The position numbers were made by a program, and so were the translations under genes. Shown here one piece after another: positions 17,101 to 26,406 of a DNA stretch of 64,000 bases (its first letter is position 1; each line of letters opens with the position of its first letter). Below the pieces are notes generated by a model. The model was not told the origin of the DNA. It ran no database searches and saw only the letters and a list, made by a program, of their open reading frames with translations. The stretch comes from JANMAT01 sp031359995 (lineage in GTDB: Bacteria; Actinomycetota; Acidimicrobiia; Acidimicrobiales; Ilumatobacteraceae): contig JANMAT010000109.1 of the NCBI GenBank assembly GCA_031359995.1, positions 62,001-126,000 of the forward strand, written 5' to 3'.

Positions 17101-17819
17101 TCGAGGGTGTCGGCGTCGCGCAGCACCGGCGTGACGAGCGTACGGCTGCCATCAGCCTTGCCCACGTCGACGGCGAGCGCCATGGACACGTGCGGGTTGC
17201 GGATGAGGCGGGGCTTGCCGTCGGGACCCTGGAGGTAGGCGTTGTTCATCGCCGGTACGGCATCGGCGATGGCCCGCACCGCGGCGTAGCCGATCAGGTG
17301 GGTGAAGCTCACCTTCCCCTTGCCGGCGCGGGCCAGGTAGTTGTTGATGATCTTGCGGTTGACCTCGAGCAGCTTGGCCGGCACGTTGCGGAAGCTGGTG
17401 GCCGTGGGCACGGTGAGGCTGCGCTCCATGTTGGCCACGATGGCCGCACCGGCACCACGGATCGGCTCGCCCAGCGGTGCCGCCGGTGGGGCGGCCACCG
17501 CGGCGGGCGGGGGCGACGACACGGCAACGGCGGGCGGTGCCGGGGCCGGCGCGGGGGCGACGTCACCCGGTGCGGGCAGGGGCGCGGGGACGGCGAGCGC
17601 GGGGGCGGCGACGGCGGCGACGGCGACGACGGCGACGACGGCGACGGCGGGGGCGGCGACCTCGGCCGGCGTGTCGGGGGCGGTCGGGTCGTTGCGCCGG
17701 TAGTCGGCGAAGAACTCGCGCCAGGCCGGACTCACCGCCTGCGGATCCGAGCGGTACTGCTCGAACATCTCCTCGACCAACCAGGTGTTCGGACCGAACG
17801 CGGGGGTATCAGCAGCCAC
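14103..17819 (-). CDS. kgd: Multifunctional 2-oxoglutarate metabolism enzyme (2-oxoglutarate decarboxylase/dehydrogenase E1-E2)
   Basis: A 1238-residue fusion typical of actinobacteria. A short N-terminal E1-type segment (FGPNTWLVEEMF) is followed by an Ala/Pro-rich linker. Next is a dihydrolipoyl succinyltransferase-like domain with the active-site His331 in TYDHRIIQG, and then a full ThDP-dependent E1 domain with GDAAFAGQG near residue 658 and the later GHNEGDDPSY. It feeds the TCA cycle from 2-oxoglutarate. An ATG lies 13 codons further upstream, but the GTG at 17819 is chosen: TAGGAT (complement of 17828-17833) is 8 bases before it, and the mycobacterial protein starts at the same place. 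No lipoyl domain is present, as expected for Kgd. Confidence 0.95.
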   Translation of the reverse strand: MAADTPAFGPNTWLVEEMFEQYRSDPQAVSPAWREFFADYRRNDPTAPDTPAEVAAPAVAVVAVVAVAAVAAPALAVPAPLPAPGDVAPAPAPAPPAVAVSSPPPAAVAAPPAAPLGEPIRGAGAAIVANMERSLTVPTATSFRNVPAKLLEVNRKIINNYLARAGKGKVSFTHLIGYAAVRAIADAVPAMNNAYLQGPDGKPRLIRNPHVSMALAVDVGKADGSRTLVTPVLRDADTLDFAGFVAAYEDIVRKVRQNKLTVADFQGATLTLTNPGTIGTVQSVPRLMPGQGVIVGVGSIDWPPEFMGADERALADLGASKVVTITSTYDHRIIQGAESGLFLKRLHELLLGEHAFYHDVFRSLDVPYEEVRWRQDSSPVNREESMLHKQMQVATLIRVHRARGHLISDLDPLRWREPKMHDELDPASYGLTIWDLEREFLTGGVAGIDKMKLGDLLGVLRDAYCRTIGIEYMHIQDTDEQRWIQSHLEGQQFQLTTDELKHVLQRLNAAEAFEKFLATKYVGTKRFGLEGAESGIAILDTILSAAADDDLDGAVLGMAHRGRLNVLANIVGKSYDQIFKEFEGFVSPDSVQGSGDVKYHLGATGKYESTTGAGIAVELAANPSHLETVDPIVLGMVRARQDLIDRKGSYSVLPVLLHGDAAFAGQGVVAECLAMSDLTGYRVGGTIHLILNNQIGFTTSPEFGRSSLYCSDVAKMIQAPIFHVNGDDPEACVRVARMAYDYRQRYHKDVVIDMVCYRRHGHNEGDDPSYTQPLMYRAIDQRRTVRKLFVESLVRRGLLTMEEAEASLADFQSRLQVALDETRSHAPASVPKAARPPKARGVLPHVPTGVERGRLDTIMNHLTNYPEGFTAHPKLVKQFETRARLYHEGGEVEWATAESLAMGSLLLEGVDVRFAGEDCRRGTFSQRHASLIDYQDGAVWTPLHTVGETAGADHAGRFLIYDSLLSEYAAVGFEYGYSVESPEALVLWEAQFGDFVNGAQIVIDQYLVAAEDKWGQTSGLVMLLPHGYEGQGPEHSSARIERFLTQCAEDNIQVVNATTAAQYFHVLRRQMRREVRKPLVVFTPKSGLRKPEYRSKITDLTQGSFEEVLDDPGVSDPNAVRRLVFCSGKVAYDALAERDKRAVPAAVIRVEQLFPFPSQALRDILARYPNARELVWLQEEPENMGPWYFVFHKAHVVAADGYAVRCVARVESGSPATGSSKIHEQELADLMDETFTGL

Positions 17820-17827
17820 GTCTGGCG

Positions 17828-17833
17828 ATCCTA
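17828..17833 (-). promoter_or_regulatory. -10 box deciding the kgd start
   Basis: TAGGAT on the minus strand is 8 bases upstream of the GTG at 17819, so transcription would begin at or next to that codon. The upstream ATG at 17858 would lie outside such a transcript. Confidence 0.6.
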
Positions 17834-17920
17834 GGCGTGGGACGCGCTGCTTCCTCATCGCTGGCCGATGACCGTCGAACCTGGTGCCCGCCCGACGCTG
17901 CGCTTTTCACAAGCGTTGGC

Positions 17921-17926
17921 TATGCT
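17921..17926 (+). promoter_or_regulatory. -10 box of the cupredoxin gene
   Basis: TATGCT ends 7 bases before the ATG at 17934 with no Shine-Dalgarno, a leaderless arrangement. Confidence 0.55.
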
Positions 17927-17933
17927 AATCCGC

Positions 17934-18341
17934 ATGACCCGCGACCGAACCCCGACCAGCGCCCGGCGCCTCCTGGCCGCCACCCTCGTGGCGCTGCCCC
18001 TCCTGGCCGCCTGCGGCAAGTCCGCCGGCACATCCACGAACACCAAGAACCCGCTGCCGGCCAACCCCAGCTTCACGGTGACCGGCACCGACAACAAGTT
18101 CGACACCAAGGAGTACGCGGCCAAGGCCGGCGACGTCGCCATCGCCTACTACAACAAGGGCAACGTCAACCACACGCTCGTGGTGAAGGCCAGCGACGGC
18201 ACGCGCATGGGCGAGCGGCTGCTGCTCACGCCGGGCAGGTCGGGTGGCGTCACGCTCCCTCTCCCCGCAGGCACCTACGAGCTCTACTGCGACGTGGCCG
18301 GGCACAAGGAGTCGGGCATGGACGCCAAGCTCACGGTCGGC
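17934..18341 (+). CDS. Cupredoxin-like lipoprotein; no stop codon in the expected place
   Basis: The conserved part is about 136 residues: a signal peptide with lipobox LLAAC (Cys27) and a plastocyanin-type domain. The type-1 copper ligands are visible as His80 (NHTLVV), Cys119, His124 and Met129 (YCDVAGHKESGM), so it should carry copper and electrons outside the membrane. Family members end right after the LTVG strand. Here no stop occurs in any of the three frames until well past the terminator hairpin at 18368-18399, and this frame stays open to 20075. One missing base in GGCTGCCGG (a lost A would restore TGA at 18342) would explain it. The end given is the last conserved codon. Confidence 0.72.
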
Positions 18342-18367
18342 TGCCGGCACCAGGAAGCCGGACCGCG

Positions 18368-18399
18368 AACGGGCCGCCGGCACCAGCCGGCGGCCCGTT
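18368..18399. terminator. Strong hairpin between cupredoxin and PuuD-like genes
   Basis: A perfect 13-bp stem (18368-18380 with 18387-18399, arm AACGGGCCGCCGG) has a 6-base loop. It lies between two convergent genes and would work for both strands. Confidence 0.78.
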
Positions 18400-18419
18400 C
18401 CCGCGTCGGCGAGACGCGT

Positions 18420-19193
18420 TCAGGAGTTCTGGAGCACGAGCTCCCACAGGAGCAGGAAGATCACCCACAGGCCGAAGGCGGCGATGATCGGGTTGCGCAC
18501 CTTGGGGCCGTCGTAGATCACGTTGAGGCCCTTGTTGGCCGCGCCCTTCCACGGCATCAACTGCAGGGCGTTCAGCTCGAGGACGGCGATCACGACGATG
18601 GTGATGATCCAGTAGACCGCCTGGTTCGCCAGCTTGCCGTCGCCGCCGAGGTACTGGTCGGCGAAGTGGGCGGAGAAGCTCATGAACCACACCATCGCCA
18701 CCGAGAAGATGGTGTTCTGACGCGAGGCCATCATCGCCTTGCGACCGGCGGCGGCGGCAGCCGGATCGGCCGGGTTGCCGGCGAGCACGTTGGCCGCGTT
18801 GGCCAGCACGATCTTCTGGTTGCGCCAGATGACGCCCCACACGTTCAGCAGCATGATCGTGCCGAGCAGCATGCCGGTGAGGATCGAGGCGTTGTGGCCG
18901 TCGCCGCTGGCCGAGAAGTAGCTCTTGGTGAGCCCGACGATGATGATGCCGGTCACGAACGTGGCCACCGCCGCCCAGCGGAACCACCACAGCGCCTTGC
19001 GGGCGAGGATGTTCAACGCGATGTTGCGGGCCTTCGGGCCGTCACCATCGTTGCCGTAGGCTGCGAAGGCCGGCACCTGCACCACGTTGAAGTAGTACAG
19101 CAAACCGATCCAGGCGATGCCGGCGACGATGTGGAGCCAACGGAAGCCGAAGGCAAAACCGCCACGGCTGAAGAAGCTTGCGGCGAGTGTCAC
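18420..19193 (-). CDS. Multi-pass membrane protein resembling the PuuD urate hydroxylase membrane domain
   Basis: A 257-residue protein with about six to seven hydrophobic helices. The opening FRWLHIVAGIAWIG and the following KALWWFRWAAVATFVTG resemble the N-terminal membrane domain of PuuD. The cytochrome-c part of full PuuD is absent. Some His residues could bind haem. The GTG at 19193 is preferred: GGGGGA (complement of 19201-19206) gives a 7-base spaced ribosome site. A TACGGT box (complement of 19251-19256) lies further upstream, so this gene has a leader. Urate oxidation is possible, but no other purine-degradation gene is nearby. A general electron-transfer role is the alternative. Confidence 0.68.
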   Translation of the reverse strand: MTLAASFFSRGGFAFGFRWLHIVAGIAWIGLLYYFNVVQVPAFAAYGNDGDGPKARNIALNILARKALWWFRWAAVATFVTGIIIVGLTKSYFSASGDGHNASILTGMLLGTIMLLNVWGVIWRNQKIVLANAANVLAGNPADPAAAAAGRKAMMASRQNTIFSVAMVWFMSFSAHFADQYLGGDGKLANQAVYWIITIVVIAVLELNALQLMPWKGAANKGLNVIYDGPKVRNPIIAAFGLWVIFLLLWELVLQNS

Positions 19194-19313
19194 GGATGTG
19201 TCCCCCAGGGTGTGTCGATGCAGGTACTCGATGTTGGTGCTGCTGAGCGGACCGTAGCACCACCAGATTCGACGACGCGGACTTCGCCTGAGGGCCCGCA
19301 CCGACGCCAGGGG

Positions 19314-22300
19314 TCACGGACGCCCGGGGCCCCGCACGCGGTAGGTCGCGATCTGGAACGGACGCAGCGCCACCGCGATGGCGCCGTCGTCGGCCACCAC
19401 CGGCACCTCGTCGCCCGGGGCCTCCAGCAGATCGCACACCCACGCCCGCCGGGCACCCGCCACCAGCAGCGCACCGGCGGCCCGGCCGCCGTGGGTTTCC
19501 CACACGCGCACCACCACATCGCCCGATCCGTCCTCGGCCGGCTTGACCGCGCTCACCAGCGCGCCGGGCGCATCGAGGCGCACCAGTGGCGCGCCCGGCG
19601 CGCCGTTCTCACCCACCGCCCGCACCGGATGGGCCCGGCGGTGGGCCAGGTCCTCCAGGCCGGCATCGAATGCGTCGCCCTCGTGGGCCCACAGCGCGTA
19701 GGCCAACCGGTGACGGCCCCGGTCGGCGGTGGGGTCGGGGAACGACGGCGCCCGCAGCAGCGTCATGCGCAGCGCGTCGCCACCCACGTCGTAGCCGTGG
19801 GGACCGTCGCCCAGCAGGGCCACCCCGAAGCCGTGCTCGCCCACGTGCACGTACCGGTGGGCGCACACCTCGAAACGGGCCACGTCCCACGAGGTGTTGG
19901 CGTGGCGGGGCCGGCGCACGTGCCCGAACTGGATGCCGCACGTGGCCTCGTGGGCGTGCACGTCGAGCGGCCACACCACCTGCAGGCGGCGGGCGTCCTC
20001 GTGCCAGTCGACGTCGAGCTCGACCTCCACACAGGCGGTGCCGGCCCGCACGATCACCCGCTGCACGAGCCGTGACGACCCGAAGGCGTGCTCCACCTCG
20101 AGCACCACCCGCAACGGCGACGACTCGACGATGGCGACCCGCTCGGGGCGGGTCAGGTCATCGGCCAGGTCGCGGTCGGCCAGGTCGACGTCCCACGCGT
20201 CCCACATGGCCGGCTGGTCGCGCAACAGGCGCAGCAGGTTGGCCCGCCGGCCCGCCGGCACCAGCTCGCGGCCCGACGACAGCAGCACGAGCGAGGTGAT
20301 CAGCCCGTCGTCGTCGAAGGTGAGGCGGACCAGGCCGTTGCCGATCACGTTGTCGTCCACGCTCACGGGCACCACGTCGGCCGGCAGCCTGTCGGCCGCG
20401 GTGCCCCGCCCGAACGCGGGCGCCTCGACCCAGCGGGGCCGACCACCCACCACCGCGACCTCGGCCACCGCGACCGGCGCCGGGTTGGCCACGGTGATCG
20501 GGGCGTCGTCGTCGGCCGGGCCGGGCGCGCCCACCAACGCCGTGACGCTGGCCTCGATCTCGGCGGCCACGGCGGCGAAGGTCTCCTCGGCGTCGCGGTG
20601 CACCCACGCGATCGACGAACCCGGGAGGATGTCGTGGAACTGCTGGGTGAGCACCGTCTTCCACCACCGGTCGAGCGACGCGGTGAGATCGGTGCCGGTG
20701 GCCGCCGCCCAGAGCTCGGCCTCGTGGAGCAGCCGCTCGCACGTGCGGTTGCCCTGCTTCGTGCCCACCTGGCTCGACGCGGTGCCCCGGTGCAGCTCGA
20801 AGTACAGCTCGCCCACCCAGACCGGCCAGGCGTCGGGCGGCCGGGCCAGCTCGCCGGCGAAGAACTCGTCGGCCCCGCCGAAGCGCACCTGCGGCACCGG
20901 CTGCCAGTCGGCCACCAGCCGGGCCCGGCGCACCATCTCGTCGGTCGCGCCGCCCCCACCGTCGCCGTGGCCGAAGCAGGCCAGCGAGGTGTCCGACAGG
21001 GCATGGTCGGCGAAGGTGCGCTGGGCGTGGAGCAGCTCGCCCGGCACCAGCGTGCTGTTGTACGTCTCGACCGGGCTCATGTGGGCCAGCACGCGGGACC
21101 CGTCGATCCCCTGCCACCAGAACGTGTGGTGGGGTGGTTTGTTCGTGTCGTTCCAGCTGAGCTTCTGGGTGAAGAACCACTCGCAGCCGGCCAGGCGGGC
21201 CAGCTGTGGGAACGAGCCCGGGTAGCCGAAGTCGTCGGGCAGGAACGCGCCCGGGCATGGCCGCCCGAACCACTCGGTGAAGGCCCGCTGCCCGTGCACG
21301 AACTGGCGGGCCAGGCTCTCGCCCGACGGCAGGTTCAGGTCGGTCTCCACCCACATGCCGCCGGCCACCTCCCACCGCCCGGCCTCCACCAGCTCGCGCA
21401 CCCGGGCGAACACGTCGGGCGCGTCGGTGGCGATCCATGCGTACTGCTGGGCCTGGCTGACGGTGACGCGGTGGTCGGGGTGGCGGTCGAGCAGCGCCAC
21501 CGCGTTGGCGAAGGTGCGCAGCGTCTTGCGGCGCGCCTCGCTCACCGGCCACAGCCACGCCGTGTCGAGGTGGGCGTGCCCCGTGGCGACGATGCGGTGG
21601 CCGCCTGGCGCGGCCCGCCGGGCCAGCACCGGGGCCAGCGCGGCCCGGGCCGCCGCCGCGGTGGCGGCCACGGCGCGCGGGTCGACGGCGGCGACCACCT
21701 CGTCGAGGGCGCGCAGGGCCTGGGCCCGCAGCGGGTCGCGGTCGTCGATGGCGGCCACCAGATCGAGCACGAGCGACACCTCCAGAGCCAGGTCGTCGAC
21801 CTCGGGCTCGTGCACCGCCAACTCGGCGACGGCCAGGTGGTGCAGCGGCTCGGCCGAGGCCGTGCGGGGGTCGCCCTGGGGCGTGGGCCGGAACGCGTGC
21901 TGGAAGATGTGGGGGTAGGCCACCGCCTCCATCCACAGCGCCACCGACTCACCGGGCGCGACATCGGGCAGGTGCACCAGTCGACGGTCGGGCTGCACCG
22001 CGTGCACCACCCGGCCGTCGCGCCAGACCAGGCCCTCGGCCTGGAAGCCGGGCTGTGCCGCGGAGAACCCGAGGTCGATGTGGGCAACCGTGCCATCGAC
22101 CGGCCACGCCGTTGGCACCACCGCGGTCAGCCGGAACCAGCGGCTGTGCCACGCCGGACCCCACGGGGCGCCGATGGCGAACGGCTCGACCGGGGCCGCG
22201 GCGGCCGCGGCCAGGGTCATGGGGGACAGGTGCTCGGCGGTGGCGGCGACCGCGAACGGGCGCCGCGCCCCTAGGACCGCGGGGCCGACCACCTCGTCGA

Positions 22301-22343
22301 GCAGTCGCTGGGCCCGGGCGGTGGTGTTCGGCGGCCGATGCAT
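19314..22343 (-). CDS. Glycoside hydrolase family 38 alpha-mannosidase
   Basis: A 1009-residue cytosolic-type alpha-mannosidase. The zinc-site motif ATGHAHLDTAWLWP lies near residue 250, and the catalytic nucleophile region PDDFGYPGSFPQL follows. FHDILPGSS marks the helical domain. Large beta-sandwich C-terminal domains complete the usual length. No signal peptide is seen. It would remove alpha-mannosyl residues from glycans or glycosides, with zinc as cofactor. The frame stays open far upstream, but the ATG at 22343 fits because TACAGT (complement of 22351-22356) is 7 bases before it and homology starts nearby. It stands alone, without sugar transporter or regulator, and diverges from ettA. 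Confidence 0.9.
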   Translation of the reverse strand: MHRPPNTTARAQRLLDEVVGPAVLGARRPFAVAATAEHLSPMTLAAAAAAPVEPFAIGAPWGPAWHSRWFRLTAVVPTAWPVDGTVAHIDLGFSAAQPGFQAEGLVWRDGRVVHAVQPDRRLVHLPDVAPGESVALWMEAVAYPHIFQHAFRPTPQGDPRTASAEPLHHLAVAELAVHEPEVDDLALEVSLVLDLVAAIDDRDPLRAQALRALDEVVAAVDPRAVAATAAAARAALAPVLARRAAPGGHRIVATGHAHLDTAWLWPVSEARRKTLRTFANAVALLDRHPDHRVTVSQAQQYAWIATDAPDVFARVRELVEAGRWEVAGGMWVETDLNLPSGESLARQFVHGQRAFTEWFGRPCPGAFLPDDFGYPGSFPQLARLAGCEWFFTQKLSWNDTNKPPHHTFWWQGIDGSRVLAHMSPVETYNSTLVPGELLHAQRTFADHALSDTSLACFGHGDGGGGATDEMVRRARLVADWQPVPQVRFGGADEFFAGELARPPDAWPVWVGELYFELHRGTASSQVGTKQGNRTCERLLHEAELWAAATGTDLTASLDRWWKTVLTQQFHDILPGSSIAWVHRDAEETFAAVAAEIEASVTALVGAPGPADDDAPITVANPAPVAVAEVAVVGGRPRWVEAPAFGRGTAADRLPADVVPVSVDDNVIGNGLVRLTFDDDGLITSLVLLSSGRELVPAGRRANLLRLLRDQPAMWDAWDVDLADRDLADDLTRPERVAIVESSPLRVVLEVEHAFGSSRLVQRVIVRAGTACVEVELDVDWHEDARRLQVVWPLDVHAHEATCGIQFGHVRRPRHANTSWDVARFEVCAHRYVHVGEHGFGVALLGDGPHGYDVGGDALRMTLLRAPSFPDPTADRGRHRLAYALWAHEGDAFDAGLEDLAHRRAHPVRAVGENGAPGAPLVRLDAPGALVSAVKPAEDGSGDVVVRVWETHGGRAAGALLVAGARRAWVCDLLEAPGDEVPVVADDGAIAVALRPFQIATYRVRGPGRP

Positions 22344-22350
22344 GTCGCGC

Positions 22351-22356
22351 ACTGTA
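22351..22356 (-). promoter_or_regulatory. -10 box deciding the alpha-mannosidase start
   Basis: TACAGT on the minus strand ends 7 bases before the ATG at 22343. It helps reject the much longer upstream reading frame. Confidence 0.5.
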
Positions 22357-22457
22357 GGAGCGACCACCACGGGCCATGTTCCCGACGCCCCAGGTGCCGA
22401 CACGTGCCACACCGATCGGGCCGGCCGCGGGTGGATCGCGTAGGATCCGCAGCTCCC

Positions 22458-24134
<1,677 letters not shown>

Positions 24135-24175
24135 GCACCCGTGTCCGCTCCGCGCCGGCCCGCTACGGTTCGCCC

Positions 24176-24484
24176 GTGACCGCTCCCCGGCTGCGCGCCC
24201 TCGTGCTCGTGCTGTGCGCGGTCGGCATCGCCGGGATGATCATCTCGAGCATCAACGGCAACAACAACGGCTGGGTGATCAGCTTCGGCTTCCTCACCGC
24301 GGCACCCGCGGTGATGCTGCTGGTGACGAGCATCGTGCTCAATGCAGAACGGGGCCACGGCGTGGACGAGTCCTTGGCCGAACGGATCGAGCAGCGCGTC
24401 GGTGACCTGCACGGCGCCGGCGCCGACGAGGAGTCGCTGCGCCAGCTCGTGCGCGACGCGGTGCGCCTGGGGCGACGCCCGTGA
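24176..24484 (+). CDS. Small two-helix membrane protein
   Basis: A 102-residue protein with two hydrophobic helices, at about residues 5-25 and 34-56. A soluble charged tail follows, ending in REGLGRR-like basic residues. No family is recognised. The GTG start follows TACGGT (24164-24169) by 6 bases, a leaderless arrangement. Its stop overlaps the cysQ start in GTGA, so the two are probably translationally coupled. Confidence 0.72.
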   Translation: MTAPRLRALVLVLCAVGIAGMIISSINGNNNGWVISFGFLTAAPAVMLLVTSIVLNAERGHGVDESLAERIEQRVGDLHGAGADEESLRQLVRDAVRLGRRP

Positions 24485-25269
24485 GCGCCGAGGACGACGT
24501 GCGGGCCGAGCTGACCGCGGCATCGGCCGCGGGTGACGCGGCGCTGTCGGCCGCGCTGGCCGTGGTGGCCGGGCGCATGCTGGTGGCCATCCGCAACGTG
24601 ATGTTCGCCGACGGGGTCGCCCCGTGGGAGGTCATGGACGAGGGCGACGCCCAGGCCCACGTGCTGCTCGTGGCCGCCCTGGCCGAGCACCGACCGGCCG
24701 ATTCGGTGCTGTCGGAGGAGGGCCGCGACGACCGCCGGCGCCTGCAGGCCGAGCGGGTGTGGATCGTCGACCCGCTCGACGGCACCAACGAGTACGGCGA
24801 GAACCGGCCCGACTGGGCCGTGCACGTGGCCCTGTGGGAGCGCGGCGCCCTCACCGCCGGTGCGGTGTCGCTGCCGTCGGTGGGCGCGGTGTTCTGCAGC
24901 GACCCGGCCCCGGTGCTGCCGCCGTCGGTGCGGACACGGGCCCGGCTGGTCACCAGCCGGTTCCGGGCGCCGTACGAGGCGGCCCGCATCGCCCAGGCCC
25001 TCGACGCCGACGGCATCCGCATGGGCTCGGCCGGCGCCAAGGCCATGAGCGTGGTCACGGGCGAGGCTGATGTGTACGCCCACGCCGGCGGGATGTACGA
25101 GTGGGACTCGGCCGCGCCGGTGGTGGTGGCCGCCGCCGCCGGCCTGCACGTGAGCCGCATCGACGGCAGCCCGCTGGTGTACAACCGCAGCGACCCGTGG
25201 TTGCCCGACGTGCTCATCTGCCGCAAGGAACTGGCCGAGGTGGCGCTGAACGCCGTCCGCCGCGGCTGA
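24481..25269 (+). CDS. cysQ: 3'(2'),5'-bisphosphate nucleotidase / inositol monophosphatase family protein
   Basis: A 262-residue FIG-superfamily phosphatase, close to the 267 residues of mycobacterial CysQ. The metal-binding SEEGRD and VDPLDGTNEY motifs and a C-terminal GMYEWDSAAP are present. The spacing and the Glu after DGTN match CysQ proteins better than inositol monophosphatases. It would remove 3'-phosphoadenosine 5'-phosphate formed in sulfate assimilation. The GTG start overlaps the stop of the small membrane gene. Use on inositol or fructose phosphates cannot be excluded. Confidence 0.85.
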   Translation: MSAEDDVRAELTAASAAGDAALSAALAVVAGRMLVAIRNVMFADGVAPWEVMDEGDAQAHVLLVAALAEHRPADSVLSEEGRDDRRRLQAERVWIVDPLDGTNEYGENRPDWAVHVALWERGALTAGAVSLPSVGAVFCSDPAPVLPPSVRTRARLVTSRFRAPYEAARIAQALDADGIRMGSAGAKAMSVVTGEADVYAHAGGMYEWDSAAPVVVAAAAGLHVSRIDGSPLVYNRSDPWLPDVLICRKELAEVALNAVRRG

Positions 25270-25290
25270 CCACCTCCGGGCCCACTCCAT

Positions 25291-25447
25291 CTCGCTTTGT
25301 TTGCGCGGAACAGCGCCGGGCGCCGTCCGGTGAGATCAGAGCGTCCTCGTGGCCGGGCTGGGGGCTGGGCGGGCGTCCGGCCGCCGTTCGTGGGATCTGG
25401 TTGCGCCAGGTTGCGCCAGGAGCGGTCCCGCGCAAACAAAGTGCGAG
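25291..25447. repeat. Intergenic element bounded by an imperfect 18/20-bp inverted repeat
   Basis: The left arm (25291-25308, CTCGCTTTGTTTGCGCGG) and the right arm (25428-25447) match exactly except for two extra bases in the right arm. Inside lies a tandem pair of GGTTGCGCCA (25399-25418). The 275-bp gap between cysQ and the hydratase holds no gene. The AT-rich TTTGTTTGCG arms stand out from the local base composition. Confidence 0.65.
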
Positions 25448-25517
25448 AACCCGAGACGGTTGCCGGGCGCCACAGCTGCGCACGATTGGGGGTCGACGGG
25501 TCAGGCGCGCTCTGATC
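25334..25517. repeat. Second inverted repeat and a direct repeat overlapping the element
   Basis: GATCAGAGCG (25334-25343) pairs perfectly with 25508-25517. GCCGGGCGCC occurs directly at 25315-25324 and 25462-25471. With the 25291-25447 repeat this makes overlapping potential hairpins upstream of the hydratase. Confidence 0.5.
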
Positions 25518-25544
25518 GGGGGCGACCGAGTCGGGGGAGGCGCG

Positions 25545-26363
25545 ATGGAGCTCAAGACGGTGCGGTACGAGGTGGCGCCGACGGGGGTGGCCACGATCTG
25601 GCTCGATCGGCCCGACCGCCACAACGCCTGGACCGGGAGGATGCACACCGAGTACCGGTGGGTGCTGGCCGAGTTGGAGGGCGACGCCTCCGTGCGGGTC
25701 GCCGTCGTCACCGGGTCGGGGAAGGCGTTCAGCGTCGGCGGCGACGGCCGGGCCCTGGCCGGGCACGCCGACCGGGGCGGCTACGACCCGGGCACGCCCG
25801 ACGAGCTGGCCGAACCCGGCTACGGCATCCACCCCGAGCTCGACCACGACCTCGCGTTCCAGCTCGGCCTGCGCTTCCCCCTCATCGCCGCGGTCAACGG
25901 AGCCTGCGCCGGGGTGGCCCTCGCGCTCGCCTGCTTCTGCGACCTGCGCTTCGCCGCCGCCGGCGCCCGCCTCACCACCGCCGCCACCAGGCTCGGCCTA
26001 CCCGCCGAGTACGGCCTGTCGTGGATGCTCCCCCGCCTGGTGGGCGTGGGCGCCGCCGCCGACCTGCTGTACTCCAGCCGCATCTTCACCGCGGCCGACG
26101 CGCCGGTCGGCCTGTTCAACGCCGTGCTCCCCACCCCCGAGGCGCTCATGGCCCATGTGACGGACTACGCCACCCGCCTGGCCACCGAAGCGGGGCCGAA
26201 CGCGGTCAGCACCACCAAGCGGCTGCTGGTCGCCGACCTGCTGCGCCACGCCCCCGGTACCTCGGTGGAGGACTCCAAGCGGCTGCTGAACGAGCACATG
26301 GGCACGTCCGAGTACCGCGAAGGCGTCGCCGCCTTCAGCGAGCGCCGCCCGCCGAAGTTCTGA
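25545..26363 (+). CDS. Enoyl-CoA hydratase/isomerase family protein (copy 1)
   Basis: A 272-residue crotonase-fold protein. Oxyanion-hole segments are AFSVGGDGRAL and NGACAGVALALA, and a Glu in LPAEYG matches one catalytic Glu of hydratases. The C-terminal PPKF ending is common in the family. It would hydrate or isomerise an acyl-CoA, and the substrate is unknown. GGGGGAGG at 25533-25540 is a strong ribosome site 4 bases before the ATG, so unlike many neighbours this gene has a leader. That leader contains the inverted-repeat region. Confidence 0.88.
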   Translation: MELKTVRYEVAPTGVATIWLDRPDRHNAWTGRMHTEYRWVLAELEGDASVRVAVVTGSGKAFSVGGDGRALAGHADRGGYDPGTPDELAEPGYGIHPELDHDLAFQLGLRFPLIAAVNGACAGVALALACFCDLRFAAAGARLTTAATRLGLPAEYGLSWMLPRLVGVGAAADLLYSSRIFTAADAPVGLFNAVLPTPEALMAHVTDYATRLATEAGPNAVSTTKRLLVADLLRHAPGTSVEDSKRLLNEHMGTSEYREGVAAFSERRPPKF

Positions 26364-26394
26364 TGCCGTCGGTGCCCACTGCGGGTGAGAAAGT

Positions 26395-26400
26395 CAAAAT
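26395..26400 (+). promoter_or_regulatory. -10-like box of the LuxR-type regulator
   Basis: CAAAAT ends 6 bases before the ATG at 26407. It departs from TAnnnT at the first base but has the same spacing as the leaderless genes. Confidence 0.4.
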
Positions 26401-26406
26401 CCTTCC

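Noticed and set aside
14151..17834. A continuous open frame of over 1200 codons opposite kgd
   Set aside because: It is repetitive in Leu, Gly, Val, His and Asp, as expected from the antisense of a high-GC gene. kgd on the other strand has clear domain homology.
25214..25711. Open frames across the 25270-25544 gap as small genes
   Set aside because: They extend into flanking genes, lack a start signal or homology, and the gap is better explained by repeats and a leader.
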